DNA of 64,000 nt from Streptococcus oriscaviae (GCF_018137985.1 NZ_CP073084.1:1-64000); one strand, 5' to 3'. Counted from the stretch's first letter, positions 9,462 through 18,079 are shown. The notes: generated by a model not told the origin, from the sequence alone. Numbers and translations are program-made.

Positions 9462-10397
9462 ATGAGGATGTGGATGATGAAGAAGAATTTCAAAGGTATA
9501 CTTTTAGGCTTGTCTTCAGGAATGTTCTGGGGATTGGACACAGCCTTGAATGGCTTGGTCTTGACGATGGCACCATTTATTCTGGCAGATGCTCGACTAA
9601 TATCAGGAACATTGCTGCTGGCTTTTTTCCATGACTTCATTTCTGCCTTGCTATTGACAGCAGATATTGGAGTTCACGGAGGGCTTAAAGCGACGGTTAC
9701 TCTCTTGAAAAATAGAAGCGCCCATTTTGTTATGGTGGCAGCTTTGTTTGCAGGCCCACTGGGGATGAGAGCTTATCTTTATGCTGTAGATACTATTGGT
9801 TCAGGCTTGACTGCGACAATTTCTGCCATCTACCCCGCTGTTGCAGCAATTTTAGGGGCTATCTTTTTGAAAGATTACCTTAACAAACGAGGCTGGTTGG
9901 GGTTGATGCTGACGATTACAGCGATAGGAATTTTGGGGTACACCAATCTGGCTAGTGTAGGCAGTATGGTTCTTGGAATTTTAGCAGCCCTTCTTTGTGT
10001 TTTTGGTTGGGCATCTGAGAGCGTTATTACTGCCTACGGAATGAAGGATGACATTGAACCCAAACAAGCCCTCTTTATTCGCCAATGGACTTCAAGCCTT
10101 GCTTACCTACTATTCATGTTTTTCGAGGGAGATTGGATGTTTAGTGTTCAGGCGGTAGTATTATCACCTAGTATTTGGTTGACAGTTGCCCTAGCTGTTG
10201 TTGGAACGCTGTCTTATCTCTGCTATTATTCTGCCATTGATACAATCGGACCAGTCAAGGCTACTGGCTTAAATGTTACCTATTCTATTTGGACAGTGGT
10301 ATTCACACTCATCTTGATGGGGGGAGAATTTGACCTAAAATTGATTGTCTGCGGTTTGTTGATTATCGTAGGCTCCTCTCTTGTGATAAAAGATTAA
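9462..10397 (+). CDS. licB: LicB-type choline transporter (DMT superfamily)
   Basis: A 311-residue protein with ten predicted transmembrane helices in two EamA repeats, beginning FKGILLGLSSGMFWGLDTALNG. The second repeat includes VLSPSIWLTVALAVVGTLSYLCYYSAIDTIGP. LicB proteins import choline for the phosphocholine pathway, and the position between the choline kinase and licC matches licA-licB-licC order. Several ATG codons lie at 9462-9479 (MRMWMMKK); the true start could be the third or fourth, after the GAGG at 9463-9466. No terminator separates it from its neighbours. Confidence 0.9.
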   Translation: MRMWMMKKNFKGILLGLSSGMFWGLDTALNGLVLTMAPFILADARLISGTLLLAFFHDFISALLLTADIGVHGGLKATVTLLKNRSAHFVMVAALFAGPLGMRAYLYAVDTIGSGLTATISAIYPAVAAILGAIFLKDYLNKRGWLGLMLTITAIGILGYTNLASVGSMVLGILAALLCVFGWASESVITAYGMKDDIEPKQALFIRQWTSSLAYLLFMFFEGDWMFSVQAVVLSPSIWLTVALAVVGTLSYLCYYSAIDTIGPVKATGLNVTYSIWTVVFTLILMGGEFDLKLIVCGLLIIVGSSLVIKD

Positions 10398-10412
10398 AAT
10401 AAAGGAGTATTT

Positions 10413-11105
10413 ATGCGTGCAATTATCTTAGCGGCAGGCATGGGGACACGACTTCGCCCATTAACTTTGACGAGACCCAAATCCTTGATTGAGGTGAAGG
10501 GGACAAGCTTGATTGAGCGTCAAATTGTCTTTTTAAAAGAGCGTGGAATTGATGAGATAATTGTTGTCACAGGTTATCTTGCAGAACAATTTCAATTTTT
10601 AAAGGAAAAGTATGGTGTTGAACTCATTTACAATGATAAATATGATGTGTACAACAATTTTTATACCATGTATCTGGTAAAAGAGTATCTGAGTGACGCC
10701 TATGTTATCGATGCGGATAATTATTTGGTAGAAAATATTTTTGACCCCACCATCCAAGAGTCAGCTTATTTTAGCGCCTACAAGGTAGGTTTTAAGGATG
10801 AATGGTTGCTGGAGTGCGACGCTAACCAACAAGTTCAGAAAATTGTCGTAACCAGCGGAGAAGGCTCCATTTTATCCGGTGTTTCTTATTGGAATGAAGA
10901 GTCTGGGCGGGTTCTCAATCGGTTGATTGACGAGCATTTTGTAGCAAGTTCATTTTCTGATTTATATTGGGATAACCTGGTGAAAGATAACCTGGATAAA
11001 ATCCAGGTATTTAAACGGGATATCCCTTCAGATGCGATTTTCGAGGTAGATAGCCTTGAGGATTTAGAGGCCTTGCAGGACTTTTTGGATAATCGTAGGA
11101 TGTAA
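10413..11105 (+). CDS. licC: Choline-phosphate cytidylyltransferase
   Basis: A 230-residue single-domain nucleotidyltransferase. It carries ILAAGMGTRLRPLTLTRPKS, IVVTGYLAEQF, VYNNFYTMYLVKEYL and DADNYLVENIF, all LicC hallmarks including the N-N-x-Y choline-box region. It converts phosphocholine and CTP to CDP-choline in the cytoplasm, feeding LicD. A good ribosome-binding site (AAAGGAG) precedes the ATG. About 80 bases separate it from the next gene. It duplicates the activity expected of the N-terminal half of the 7920 fusion protein. Confidence 0.92.
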   Translation: MRAIILAAGMGTRLRPLTLTRPKSLIEVKGTSLIERQIVFLKERGIDEIIVVTGYLAEQFQFLKEKYGVELIYNDKYDVYNNFYTMYLVKEYLSDAYVIDADNYLVENIFDPTIQESAYFSAYKVGFKDEWLLECDANQQVQKIVVTSGEGSILSGVSYWNEESGRVLNRLIDEHFVASSFSDLYWDNLVKDNLDKIQVFKRDIPSDAIFEVDSLEDLEALQDFLDNRRM

Positions 11106-11185
11106 GTGAGGGAGGCTTCGCCGGATGCTCATTAGAGTGTTTTCGACGAGGTTTTTCTTTAAAGAGAGTATTGAAAGGGGTTATG

Positions 11186-12169
11186 ATGTCGTCCAAAAGA
11201 ATTGAGTGGATTGATAATATAAAGGGATTAGGGATCATTTTAATAGTATGGGGGCATTTGTACCCAACGCTTTGGATTAAAAAATGGCTGTATAGTTTTC
11301 ATTTGCCACTGTTTTTCTTCATTTCTGGTTATTTGAGAAAGAAGAGGAATGTCAAAGAAACTGCTGTATCAAAAGCTAAAAGTTTGCTCCTTCCTTACAT
11401 GATTACAGCCATCCTGTCGTTTCCGATAGGCTTTGTCAGGGATGCTGTTTTCAATATTGAAACGAGCCTTCTTGAGCGGATTGGGCAGCTATTCTACTGG
11501 AATGGATCTGTTGGTTGGAATACACCGATTTGGTTCTTACTAGTATTATTCTTGGTGGAAGTTTTTTATGCTTTGATTGACGAGTTGAAGGTAGATAATT
11601 CCTTATCAATCTTTATTGTATGGCTGTTTGGGCTTGCTTTTTACATTTTGAAAATTGTTTTACCATTTGGCCTACATATTGTTTGTTGGATGATGCCACT
11701 CTATCATTTGGGGGTGTTGGTGCGGGAACGCAATTTGTTCGACTTGGTTCCAGCCAAGTGGCGATGGCCATCAGCTTTGTTTCTTATCATTCTCGGTGGC
11801 TTAATAACATTTTTAATGACAGATGGGATTGCAGAAGTTTACCTTGGTTTGTTAAATCACTACATTGTTTACTTTATCAATGCAGCAGTTGTTATTTTAG
11901 GAATCTGTCTGCTCAGTTTGGGAAGTAAAAAGCTTGCTTTTCTCCAATTTTTTGGTCGCCATTCCCTCTTTATCTTATGTACGCATTATCTCTTTCTCTA
12001 TTTTTTCCAAGCTGTTGACCGCTATATCGTAGGCAATAAAATGTTCCACTATACTTTATTGCCGTCAGTCATTATGCTGCTCACAACCCTTTTGGCCTAC
12101 CTTCTTTTCTTTAATCTTTTGAAAGTCGTGAAGAAACAGATTGACAGACCTGGGGGAGCATCTCAATAG
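11186..12169 (+). CDS. Acyltransferase 3 family membrane protein
   Basis: A 327-residue polytopic protein of the acyltransferase-3/OafA-like family. It opens with RIEWIDNIKGLGIILIVWGH (the R-x10-H segment with the conserved family histidine) followed by SFHLPLFFFISGYLRKK, and has about ten helices. Such enzymes move acetyl groups across the membrane onto sugars or other surface polymers. I start at 11186 because AAAGGGG at 11174-11180 is 5 bases upstream; a TTG start at 11171 lacks a site. It ends the polymer operon and is followed by a strong terminator. The acyl target is unknown, but context suggests the same polymer. Confidence 0.82.
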   Translation: MSSKRIEWIDNIKGLGIILIVWGHLYPTLWIKKWLYSFHLPLFFFISGYLRKKRNVKETAVSKAKSLLLPYMITAILSFPIGFVRDAVFNIETSLLERIGQLFYWNGSVGWNTPIWFLLVLFLVEVFYALIDELKVDNSLSIFIVWLFGLAFYILKIVLPFGLHIVCWMMPLYHLGVLVRERNLFDLVPAKWRWPSALFLIILGGLITFLMTDGIAEVYLGLLNHYIVYFINAAVVILGICLLSLGSKKLAFLQFFGRHSLFILCTHYLFLYFFQAVDRYIVGNKMFHYTLLPSVIMLLTTLLAYLLFFNLLKVVKKQIDRPGGASQ

Positions 12170-12200
12170 TCGCTTGCCTATTACAATTTTATAGAGTAGC

Positions 12201-12230
12201 AAAAAACCATCTCAAAAGGGATGGTTTTTA
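12201..12230. terminator. Bidirectional terminator after the polymer operon
   Basis: Stem AAAAACCATC / GATGGTTTTT around an 8-base loop, with A and T runs on both flanks. It ends the 1-12169 operon on the plus strand and the FMN reductase gene (stop at 12235) on the minus strand. Confidence 0.88.
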
Positions 12231-12234
12231 ATCT

Positions 12235-12774
12235 TTAGATTGCAGAAAGCAAGGCTTGTGCTTGTTTTTCAAGTCCGGCGATTGCTTCCTCAGATAGTTT
12301 CAACTCACCAGTTCCCCATGCCTCAGGGTTGACAGTAGTGCCGACAAATTCACCGACAACTTGGGTACGGATGAATGGAAGCAAGGCGTTGTAAGCAGCG
12401 AATAATTGTTCGTGACCTGCGTTTGCAACGGAAGAAACAGTTACAAGTTTGTCTTGTAAAATTGAAGGACCGTGTGTGTCAGAGAGGTCAAGAGAGCGGC
12501 TTAGCCAGTCAAGGGCGTTTTTGACAGTGCCTGGGATAGCAAAGTTGTAGACTGGAGAGAAAATCCAGATAGCATCAGCCTGTCCAACTGCCTCGCGCAT
12601 TGCAGCGATTTCTGGCAGGACAGGTGTTTCCAAATCTTGATTCATCAACGGAACATTGATGTCCAAGTAAGTCACTTCAGCCTTACCACCAAGAATTTCT
12701 TGTGCTTTTTTCGCCATTTGGTGGTTGAATGAACCTTGACGAAGGGAACCGACTAAAAACAATACTTTTGCCAT
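12235..12774 (-). CDS. NADPH-dependent FMN reductase family protein
   Basis: A 179-residue flavodoxin-like protein. [18 protein letters not shown] is the phosphate-binding loop of the FMN_red family, and [20 protein letters not shown] is the second flavin-contact segment with the conserved Y-N-x-x-x-P-G-x-x-K-N-A-x-D-W. Such proteins reduce FMN, quinones or azo compounds with NAD(P)H. A ribosome-binding site AAGGAG is visible upstream. A MarR regulator lies directly upstream on the same strand, and a palindrome sits over this gene's -35 region. It is therefore probably induced by a redox-active or aromatic compound. Confidence 0.88.
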   Translation of the reverse strand: MAKVLFLVGSLRQGSFNHQMAKKAQEILGGKAEVTYLDINVPLMNQDLETPVLPEIAAMREAVGQADAIWIFSPVYNFAIPGTVKNALDWLSRSLDLSDTHGPSILQDKLVTVSSVANAGHEQLFAAYNALLPFIRTQVVGEFVGTTVNPEAWGTGELKLSEEAIAGLEKQAQALLSAI

Positions 12775-12817
12775 AAGTGCAAACTCCTTTATTTAAGAAT
12801 AGTTATTTCTATAATGT

Positions 12818-12849
12818 AGCATAACACATTTATCACTAATTAGCAATAA
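12818..12849 (-). promoter_or_regulatory. Promoter and MarR-type operator of the FMN reductase gene
   Basis: On the minus strand TTGCTA (12841-12846) and TATGCT (12818-12823) are 17 bases apart. The 20-base near-palindrome TTATCACTAATTAGCAATAA (12830-12849), with arms TTAT-nn-CTAA and TTAG-nn-ATAA, covers the -35 and spacer. That is the size and symmetry of MarR-dimer operators. It lies one base beyond the stop codon of the marR gene, so a bound repressor would block only the reductase promoter. Confidence 0.6.
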
Positions 12850-12850
12850 A

Positions 12851-13297
12851 CTAATCTTCTTTTTTAAATTTTTTCAGTAATTCAGCCAAAAGAATCAGTT
12901 CTTCCTGAGTGAGTGCAGAGAAGATTTTGCCAATGTTGTTGTAATGCTCCGGCAAGATTTTTTCGATACGCTCGCGACCCAGAGGTGTCAGACCAATCAG
13001 GTAAGACCGCCGATCTTTACTGTCTGGCACCTTGAAAATATAGCCGTCACGAATCATGTTTTTAATAACGACGGTCATATTCCCAGAGGTACTTAACAAC
13101 TTGTCAATCAAATCCTGAATACGGAGATTTCCCTTATTGTAGAGGGTTTCCATCACACCGAACTGGCAAACGGTCAGATTGTGTTTTCTGATGGTTTCCA
13201 GTTCCTGTTTGGTGATGGTGTTGGAAGCTCTACGGAAGATAACTAGGCTATGTAGTGCTTCTTGATTTTCTGTTAGTGCTTTTTCAATTTTATCCAT
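12851..13297 (-). CDS. MarR family transcriptional regulator
   Basis: A 148-residue winged-helix protein of usual MarR size. It shows the fold order: N-terminal dimer helices, HNLTVCQFGVMETLYNKG (helix 2), LRIQDLIDKLLSTSGNMTVVIKNMIRDG (recognition helix region), and the wing VPDSKDRRSYLIGLTPLGRE with the D-x-R-x-x-x(-I)-x-L-T-x-x-G motif. Regulators of this family usually repress an adjacent gene and release DNA on binding a phenolic or oxidant ligand. The adjacent FMN reductase and its palindromic operator make that the likely target. Its own promoter lies unusually close to the start codon (see 13304-13332). Confidence 0.88.
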   Translation of the reverse strand: MDKIEKALTENQEALHSLVIFRRASNTITKQELETIRKHNLTVCQFGVMETLYNKGNLRIQDLIDKLLSTSGNMTVVIKNMIRDGYIFKVPDSKDRRSYLIGLTPLGRERIEKILPEHYNNIGKIFSALTQEELILLAELLKKFKKED

Positions 13298-13303
13298 ACC
13301 CTC

Positions 13304-13332
13304 ATTTTAGCAATTCTTAGCATCTTTTGCAA
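13304..13332 (-). promoter_or_regulatory. Predicted marR promoter
   Basis: On the minus strand TTGCAA (13327-13332) and TAAAAT (13304-13309) are 17 bases apart. The expected start of transcription falls on or next to the start codon at 13297, so the transcript would be leaderless or nearly so. Confidence 0.5.
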
Positions 13333-13444
13333 CAAATAATAGGTAGTGATACCTGATAAAATACATATCTTCTTTTCGGAAAATTGGATCAAATGATGAG
13401 AATGAATAGCAATCTAAGCCAACTTGTAGTATAATAGGACTACT

Positions 13445-13942
13445 ATGGCAAAAATGAGACAGCGGACGCAGAAACAGATTATTACTACCGGCAAGCAGTA
13501 TGTATTGGGCTTGTTTGTTCTTCTTTCGGTTTTGACTTTTTCCATCCTCTATGCTCTAGAGGTTTCTGGCAGACCCTTTGCAGAAGCAAAGGAAAAAGCG
13601 GTAGAACTGGCAAGTCAGTATGCAGGTCTTACTTCGGCTACGCAAGTTGCTATCTATAATGGTGCAGCTACCTATTACAGTGTGGTAGGAAAGACAGATG
13701 CGGGCGAGGAATTACTGGTTCTGATTCCTGAAGAAGGGCAGGATATTCTTGTTTATCCGCTAGCAGCAGGTCTATCTCAGGAAGAGGCTGAGGCAGTTGC
13801 TCAGGAAAATGGTGCTGAATCGATTGATCGAGCCATTTTAGGGTATGCGGACGGAAAACCAATTTGGGAAATCAAGTCCAAAACGGCCTACTATCTTATT
13901 GAGTTTGAAACAGGCGATTTGCTGAAGAAGGAGGGTATATGA
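13445..13942 (+). CDS. YpmB-like membrane-anchored protein (DUF5590 type)
   Basis: A 165-residue protein with one N-terminal transmembrane helix (YVLGLFVLLSVLTFSILYAL) after a basic cytoplasmic stretch. An extracytoplasmic domain resembling two small PepSY-like repeats follows (AKEKAVELASQYAG ... ATYYSVVGKTDAGEELLVLIPE; SIDRAILGYADGKPIWEIKSK). In Bacillus subtilis ypmB precedes aspB and asnS, and the same order is kept here. The function of the family is not established. It overlaps aspB by ATGA. A -10-like TATAAT lies only 9 bases before the ATG. Confidence 0.8.
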   Translation: MAKMRQRTQKQIITTGKQYVLGLFVLLSVLTFSILYALEVSGRPFAEAKEKAVELASQYAGLTSATQVAIYNGAATYYSVVGKTDAGEELLVLIPEEGQDILVYPLAAGLSQEEAEAVAQENGAESIDRAILGYADGKPIWEIKSKTAYYLIEFETGDLLKKEGI

Positions 13943-15120
13943 CCAAGCTATCAAAACGAGTGCTAGAAATGGAAGAAAGTGTGACCTTGGCAGCTGGAGC
14001 GCGTGCAAAAGCACTCAAAGCCCAAGGACGTGATATTTTGGAGCTAACTCTGGGAGAGCCAGACTTTGTAACACCGAAACATATCCAGCAGGCTGCCATT
14101 GAAGCGATTGAAACAGGTAAAGCTAGTTTTTACACGGTTGCTTCTGGACTGCCTGCTTTGAAAGCAGCTGTCAATACTTACTTTGAAAATTTTTATGGTT
14201 ACAGTGTTGAACCAAATCAGGTAGTGGTAGGAACAGGGGCAAAATTTCTTCTCTACGCCTTTTTTGCGGCTGTCATCAACCCAGGTGATGAAGTTATTAT
14301 CCCGACTCCTTACTGGGTTTCTTATGCTGACCAAATTAAGATGAATGAGGGACAGCCGGTCTTTGTAAAGGCAACAGAGGCTAATCAGTTCAAGGTGACG
14401 GTTGAGCAGCTAGAAGCAGCTCGTACAGATAAAACCAAGGTTCTTCTTCTCAATTCACCATCCAATCCGACAGGTATGATTTATAACCACAAGGAGTTGG
14501 AAGCAATCGGAAATTGGGCAGTTTCCCATGATATTCTCATATTGGCAGATGATATTTATGGTCGATTGGTTTACAACGGTCACCGTTTTACACCGATTTC
14601 AAGTATTTCTGAAACCATTCGTAAACAGACCATCGTCATCAACGGTGTATCCAAGGCCTATGCCATGACAGGCTGGCGGGTCGGTTATGCGGTTGGGCAG
14701 CCTGAGATTATTTCAGCCATGAGTAAAATTGTTGGTCAGACCACTTCCAATTTAACAGCTGTTGCCCAATATGCTGCTATCGAAGCCTTGAGTGGCCCGC
14801 AAGATACGGTTGAAACCATGCGTCAGGCTTTTGAAGATCGCCTGAACACCATCTATCCTCTCTTGGCAGAAGTGCCCGGCTTTGAAGTGATTAAACCAGA
14901 AGGAGCCTTCTATCTCTTCCCAAATGTGAAGAAGGCGATGGAAATGAAAGGCTTTAGTGATGTGACCGACTTTACTACTGCCATTTTAGAAGAAACGGAC
15001 GTTGCCCTTGTTACCGGAGCTGGTTTCGGGGCGCCAGAGAACATTCGTTTGAGCTACGCAACGGATATGGAAACACTCAAAGCAGCGGTAGCCCGTTTGA
15101 AAGAGTATATGTCTAAGTAA
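13939..15120 (+). CDS. aspB: Aspartate aminotransferase-like PLP enzyme
   Basis: A 393-residue class I aminotransferase. Visible elements are LELTLGEPDF (substrate Gly), NSPSNPTGMIY (PLP/substrate Asn), ILADDIYGRLVY (Asp-Tyr contacting the pyridine ring), VINGVSKAYAMTGWRVGY with the Schiff-base lysine, and the terminal IRLSYATDMETL arginine. This is the AspB subgroup that makes aspartate from oxaloacetate and glutamate, or acts on related amino acids, in the cytoplasm. It lies between ypmB and asnS, so aspartate supply sits beside the asparaginyl-tRNA synthetase gene. Confidence 0.93.
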   Translation: MTKLSKRVLEMEESVTLAAGARAKALKAQGRDILELTLGEPDFVTPKHIQQAAIEAIETGKASFYTVASGLPALKAAVNTYFENFYGYSVEPNQVVVGTGAKFLLYAFFAAVINPGDEVIIPTPYWVSYADQIKMNEGQPVFVKATEANQFKVTVEQLEAARTDKTKVLLLNSPSNPTGMIYNHKELEAIGNWAVSHDILILADDIYGRLVYNGHRFTPISSISETIRKQTIVINGVSKAYAMTGWRVGYAVGQPEIISAMSKIVGQTTSNLTAVAQYAAIEALSGPQDTVETMRQAFEDRLNTIYPLLAEVPGFEVIKPEGAFYLFPNVKKAMEMKGFSDVTDFTTAILEETDVALVTGAGFGAPENIRLSYATDMETLKAAVARLKEYMSK

Positions 15121-15144
15121 AAATAACAAGTTAAGGAAAGAGTT

Positions 15145-16491
15145 ATGTCTAAAAAGATTGTATCAATTAGTGATGTAAAAAAATATGTTGGCCAAGAAGT
15201 GACTATTGGCGCTTGGGTTGCCAACAAATCCGGAAAGGGTAAATTAGCCTTCTTGCAGTTGCGTGACGGAACAGCCTTTTTCCAAGCAGTTGCCTTCAAG
15301 CCAAATTTTATTGAACAATTTGGTGAAGAGGAGGGAACAGCTAAATTTGACACTGTTAAGCGATTGAGTCAAGAAACCTCGGTTTATGTGACAGGTGTCG
15401 TCAAAGAAGATGAGCGCTCTAAGTTTGGTTATGAATTGGATATTCGTGATTTGGAAGTGATTGGTGAGTCTCAGGATTACCCGATCACACCAAAAGAGCA
15501 TGGTACAGACTTCTTGATGGATAATCGCCATCTCTGGCTGCGTTCTCGTAAGCAGGTAGCAATTCAGCAAATCCGCAATGCCATCATCTATGCTTCTTAC
15601 GAGTTTTTTGACCGCAATGGCTTTATTAAATTTGATAGTCCAATTTTATCTGGAAATGCCGCAGAAAATACGACAGAGCTATTTGAAACAGACTATTTTG
15701 GCAGTCCTGCCTTCTTGAGTCAGTCAGGTCAGCTTTATCTTGAAGCTGGTGCAATGGCCCTTGGTCGCGTCTTCGACTTTGGTCCTGTATTCCGTGCTGA
15801 AAAGTCCAAAACTCGCCGCCATCTGACAGAGTTCTGGATGATGGACGCAGAATATCCATTTATGACCCATGAGCAATCTTTGGATTTGCAGGAAGCCTAT
15901 GTCAAAGCTTTGATTCAGGGAGTGCTTGATCGTGCGCCTCAGGCACTTGAAACCTTGGAACGCGATACTGAGTTGCTGAAGAAGTATATCGCAGAACCAT
16001 TCAAGCGTGTAGCCTATGATGATGCCATCTCACTCCTTCAGGAGCACGAAGCAGATGAAGATACTGACTACGAACACATCGAACATGGCGATGACTTTGG
16101 TTCGCCACATGAAACTTGGATTTCCAACTACTTCGGTGTTCCAACCTTTGTTGTAAACTATCCTGCTAGCTTCAAAGCCTTTTACATGAAGCCAGTTCCA
16201 GGCAATGAGGAGCGTGTATTGTGTGCAGATCTTTTGGCTCCAGAAGGCTATGGAGAAATCATCGGTGGTTCTGAGCGGGAAACAGACTATGATAAATTGT
16301 TGGCTAAGATTGAATCTGAAGGGCTCAATCCAGCTGATTACGCTTTCTACCTGGATCTTCGTAAATACGGTTCTGTTCCACACTGTGGATTTGGTCTTGG
16401 TTTAGAGCGGATGGTTACCTTTGTTGCTGGAACCAAGCATATTCGTGAAGCAATTCCATTCCCACGGATGCTTCATCGCCTACATCCATAA
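15145..16491 (+). CDS. asnS: Asparagine-tRNA ligase
   Basis: A 448-residue class IIb aminoacyl-tRNA synthetase of standard length. The N-terminal OB-fold anticodon domain ([23 protein letters not shown]) is followed by the catalytic core: motif 2 [21 protein letters not shown] and motif 3 [12 protein letters not shown]. The presence of AsnS shows direct Asn-tRNA charging. A ribosome-binding site AAGGAAAG precedes the ATG, 24 bases after aspB. A Rho-independent terminator follows at 16550-16586. Confidence 0.96.
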   Translation: MSKKIVSISDVKKYVGQEVTIGAWVANKSGKGKLAFLQLRDGTAFFQAVAFKPNFIEQFGEEEGTAKFDTVKRLSQETSVYVTGVVKEDERSKFGYELDIRDLEVIGESQDYPITPKEHGTDFLMDNRHLWLRSRKQVAIQQIRNAIIYASYEFFDRNGFIKFDSPILSGNAAENTTELFETDYFGSPAFLSQSGQLYLEAGAMALGRVFDFGPVFRAEKSKTRRHLTEFWMMDAEYPFMTHEQSLDLQEAYVKALIQGVLDRAPQALETLERDTELLKKYIAEPFKRVAYDDAISLLQEHEADEDTDYEHIEHGDDFGSPHETWISNYFGVPTFVVNYPASFKAFYMKPVPGNEERVLCADLLAPEGYGEIIGGSERETDYDKLLAKIESEGLNPADYAFYLDLRKYGSVPHCGFGLGLERMVTFVAGTKHIREAIPFPRMLHRLHP

Positions 16492-16549
16492 GAAATACAA
16501 ATTGACACAGCCTCTGTTTCCTAATTTTAGGATTGGATGCTGGTTTCGC

Positions 16550-16586
16550 AAACAGACTACAAAAGTGGTCTGTTTTCTTGCTTTTT
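16550..16586 (+). terminator. Terminator after asnS
   Basis: An 11-pair stem AAACAGACTAC / GTGGTCTGTTT (one G-U) around AAAA, followed by TTCTTGCTTTTT. Its T-rich tail is shared with the -35 region of the next gene. Confidence 0.85.
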
Positions 16587-16614
16587 AGGAATGAATTATT
16601 TATAATTATTCTAA
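16578..16614 (+). promoter_or_regulatory. MATE gene promoter with a PerR/Fur-type box
   Basis: TTGCTT (16578-16583) and TATAAT (16601-16606) are 17 bases apart. TTATAATTATTCTAA (16600-16614) matches the Bacillus/Streptococcus PerR consensus TTATAATnATTATAA at all but one specified base, and it includes the -10 hexamer. The wider palindrome AATTATTTA / TAAATAATT spans 16594-16620. Binding here would repress transcription. Confidence 0.55.
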
Positions 16615-16633
16615 ATAATTTTATGGAGAAACG

Positions 16634-17941
16634 ATGAAAGAACATCAGTTAGGTAAAGAAATTATCCGCCTGGCCCTGCCTGCAACGGTGGAGAACATCT
16701 TTCAAACCTTGGTCGGGTTTGTGGACACCCTTTTGATTGCACAGCTGGGTTTGGTGGCTGTGACAGCGGTTGGCTTAGCCAATGCGATTTTAAATGTTTA
16801 CTTGGCTGTCTTTTTGGCAATCGGTGTAGGTGGTACAGCCCTGATTGCTCGGAGTTTGGGGGCTGGTCAGCTCGAGAAGGCAAGGAGATATGCAGGTCAG
16901 GTACAGGAAGTATCAATAGTAGCGGGAATCTTATTCGGTCTGGTTTCTATCCTATTTGGCCACTGGCTATTGCAGGCCATGGGGGCTGAAGCGACTGTAT
17001 TGGAAGAGGCTCAGGTATTCTTTTACTGGGTGGGCGGTTTGGCTGTCTTACATGCCAGTATGACCAGTTTAGGAACGATTTTACGGGCTAGTGGTGATAC
17101 GGTGACACCGATGAAGATCGGGTTGATGACAAACATTGTCAATCTTGGTTTAGATTATCTCTTGATTTTTGGGATTGGTTCTTGGTCTGGCCTTGGAATT
17201 TTGGGAACAGCTTTAGGAACGATTTTGGCGCGTCTGCTGGGGGCCTATCTGCTGTTTCGTGAGGTGCAAAAGACAGATATGGCTTTTAGGCTAGCTGTTA
17301 AGCTTGTTTGGTCAGACTATAAGGAGCTGATTACTTTGACTATCCCAGCGGCTTTGGAACGTTTGGTTATGCGGCTGGGGCAGGTGGTTTATTTCAGCTT
17401 GATTCTAGCCTTGGGAACAACTGTTTATGCTTCTCACATGATTGCAGGAAATATCGAGAGCTTTACCTATATGCCTGCCTATGGCTTGGCAACAGCAGCG
17501 GCAGTTATGGTTGGTCAGGCTTTGGGGCAGAAGGATTTAAAAAAGATTCGTCAGATTGGCCTTCTTAGTTCAGTTTATGGTGTTTTGGTGATGTCGTGTC
17601 TAGGAGTGATTCTCTTTGTTGGTGCTCCTTATTTTGCCGGACTTTTTACAGGAGAGGCAGAAGCTATTCAGCAGGTAGTCATTGCTTTGCGGATAGATGC
17701 TTTTAACCAACCAGGGCTTGCGGTTTCCCTGATTATGGCAGGGGCCTTGCAAGGGATGGGAGATACAAGGTCACCACTTTATTCTACGATGATTGGCATG
17801 TGGGGAGTGCGTGTATTGGGAGTCATCCTTTTTGGTCAGTTGCTTCAATGGGGGATTGGAGGCATCTGGCTGTCCATCCTGATTGACTTGCTTCTCAGAG
17901 CTACTTTTTTAAGCTGGCGTTTCTTCACCAGAGTTTTGTGA
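16634..17941 (+). CDS. MATE family efflux transporter
   Basis: A 435-residue membrane protein with 12 predicted helices in two related halves, the NorM/DinF-type MATE layout. ALPATVENIFQTLVGFVDTL opens the first half and TIPAALERLVMRLGQVVYF the second; ILRASGDTVTPM and GALQGMGDTRSPLYSTM are the matching G-D-T segments. Family members export drugs or metabolites in exchange for Na+ or H+. It is a single-gene unit between two terminators, and a PerR-like box lies over its -10. That suggests a response to peroxide or metal stress, although the substrate is unknown. Confidence 0.9.
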   Translation: MKEHQLGKEIIRLALPATVENIFQTLVGFVDTLLIAQLGLVAVTAVGLANAILNVYLAVFLAIGVGGTALIARSLGAGQLEKARRYAGQVQEVSIVAGILFGLVSILFGHWLLQAMGAEATVLEEAQVFFYWVGGLAVLHASMTSLGTILRASGDTVTPMKIGLMTNIVNLGLDYLLIFGIGSWSGLGILGTALGTILARLLGAYLLFREVQKTDMAFRLAVKLVWSDYKELITLTIPAALERLVMRLGQVVYFSLILALGTTVYASHMIAGNIESFTYMPAYGLATAAAVMVGQALGQKDLKKIRQIGLLSSVYGVLVMSCLGVILFVGAPYFAGLFTGEAEAIQQVVIALRIDAFNQPGLAVSLIMAGALQGMGDTRSPLYSTMIGMWGVRVLGVILFGQLLQWGIGGIWLSILIDLLLRATFLSWRFFTRVL

Positions 17942-17986
17942 ACGAACATCATTTTACTCCGATTATGTGATAATTGTATACGAAAG

Positions 17987-18010
17987 CTAGCCAATAGGCT
18001 GGTTTTTCTT
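17987..18010 (+). terminator. Terminator after the MATE gene
   Basis: Short stem CTAGCC / GGCTGG (one T-G pair) around AATA, followed by TTTTTCTTTC. Confidence 0.6.
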
Positions 18011-18079
18011 TCAGTCTGTTCGGAACTTGGCAGAAAGTGTGCTATAATGAAAGGAGAAAGTGAAAAGAGGTAAACGCTT

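Noticed and set aside
11106..11185. Small GGC-TTC-GCC hairpin between licC and the acyltransferase gene
   Set aside because: Only three pairs and no T run, so not a terminator; the acyltransferase gene is treated as part of the operon.
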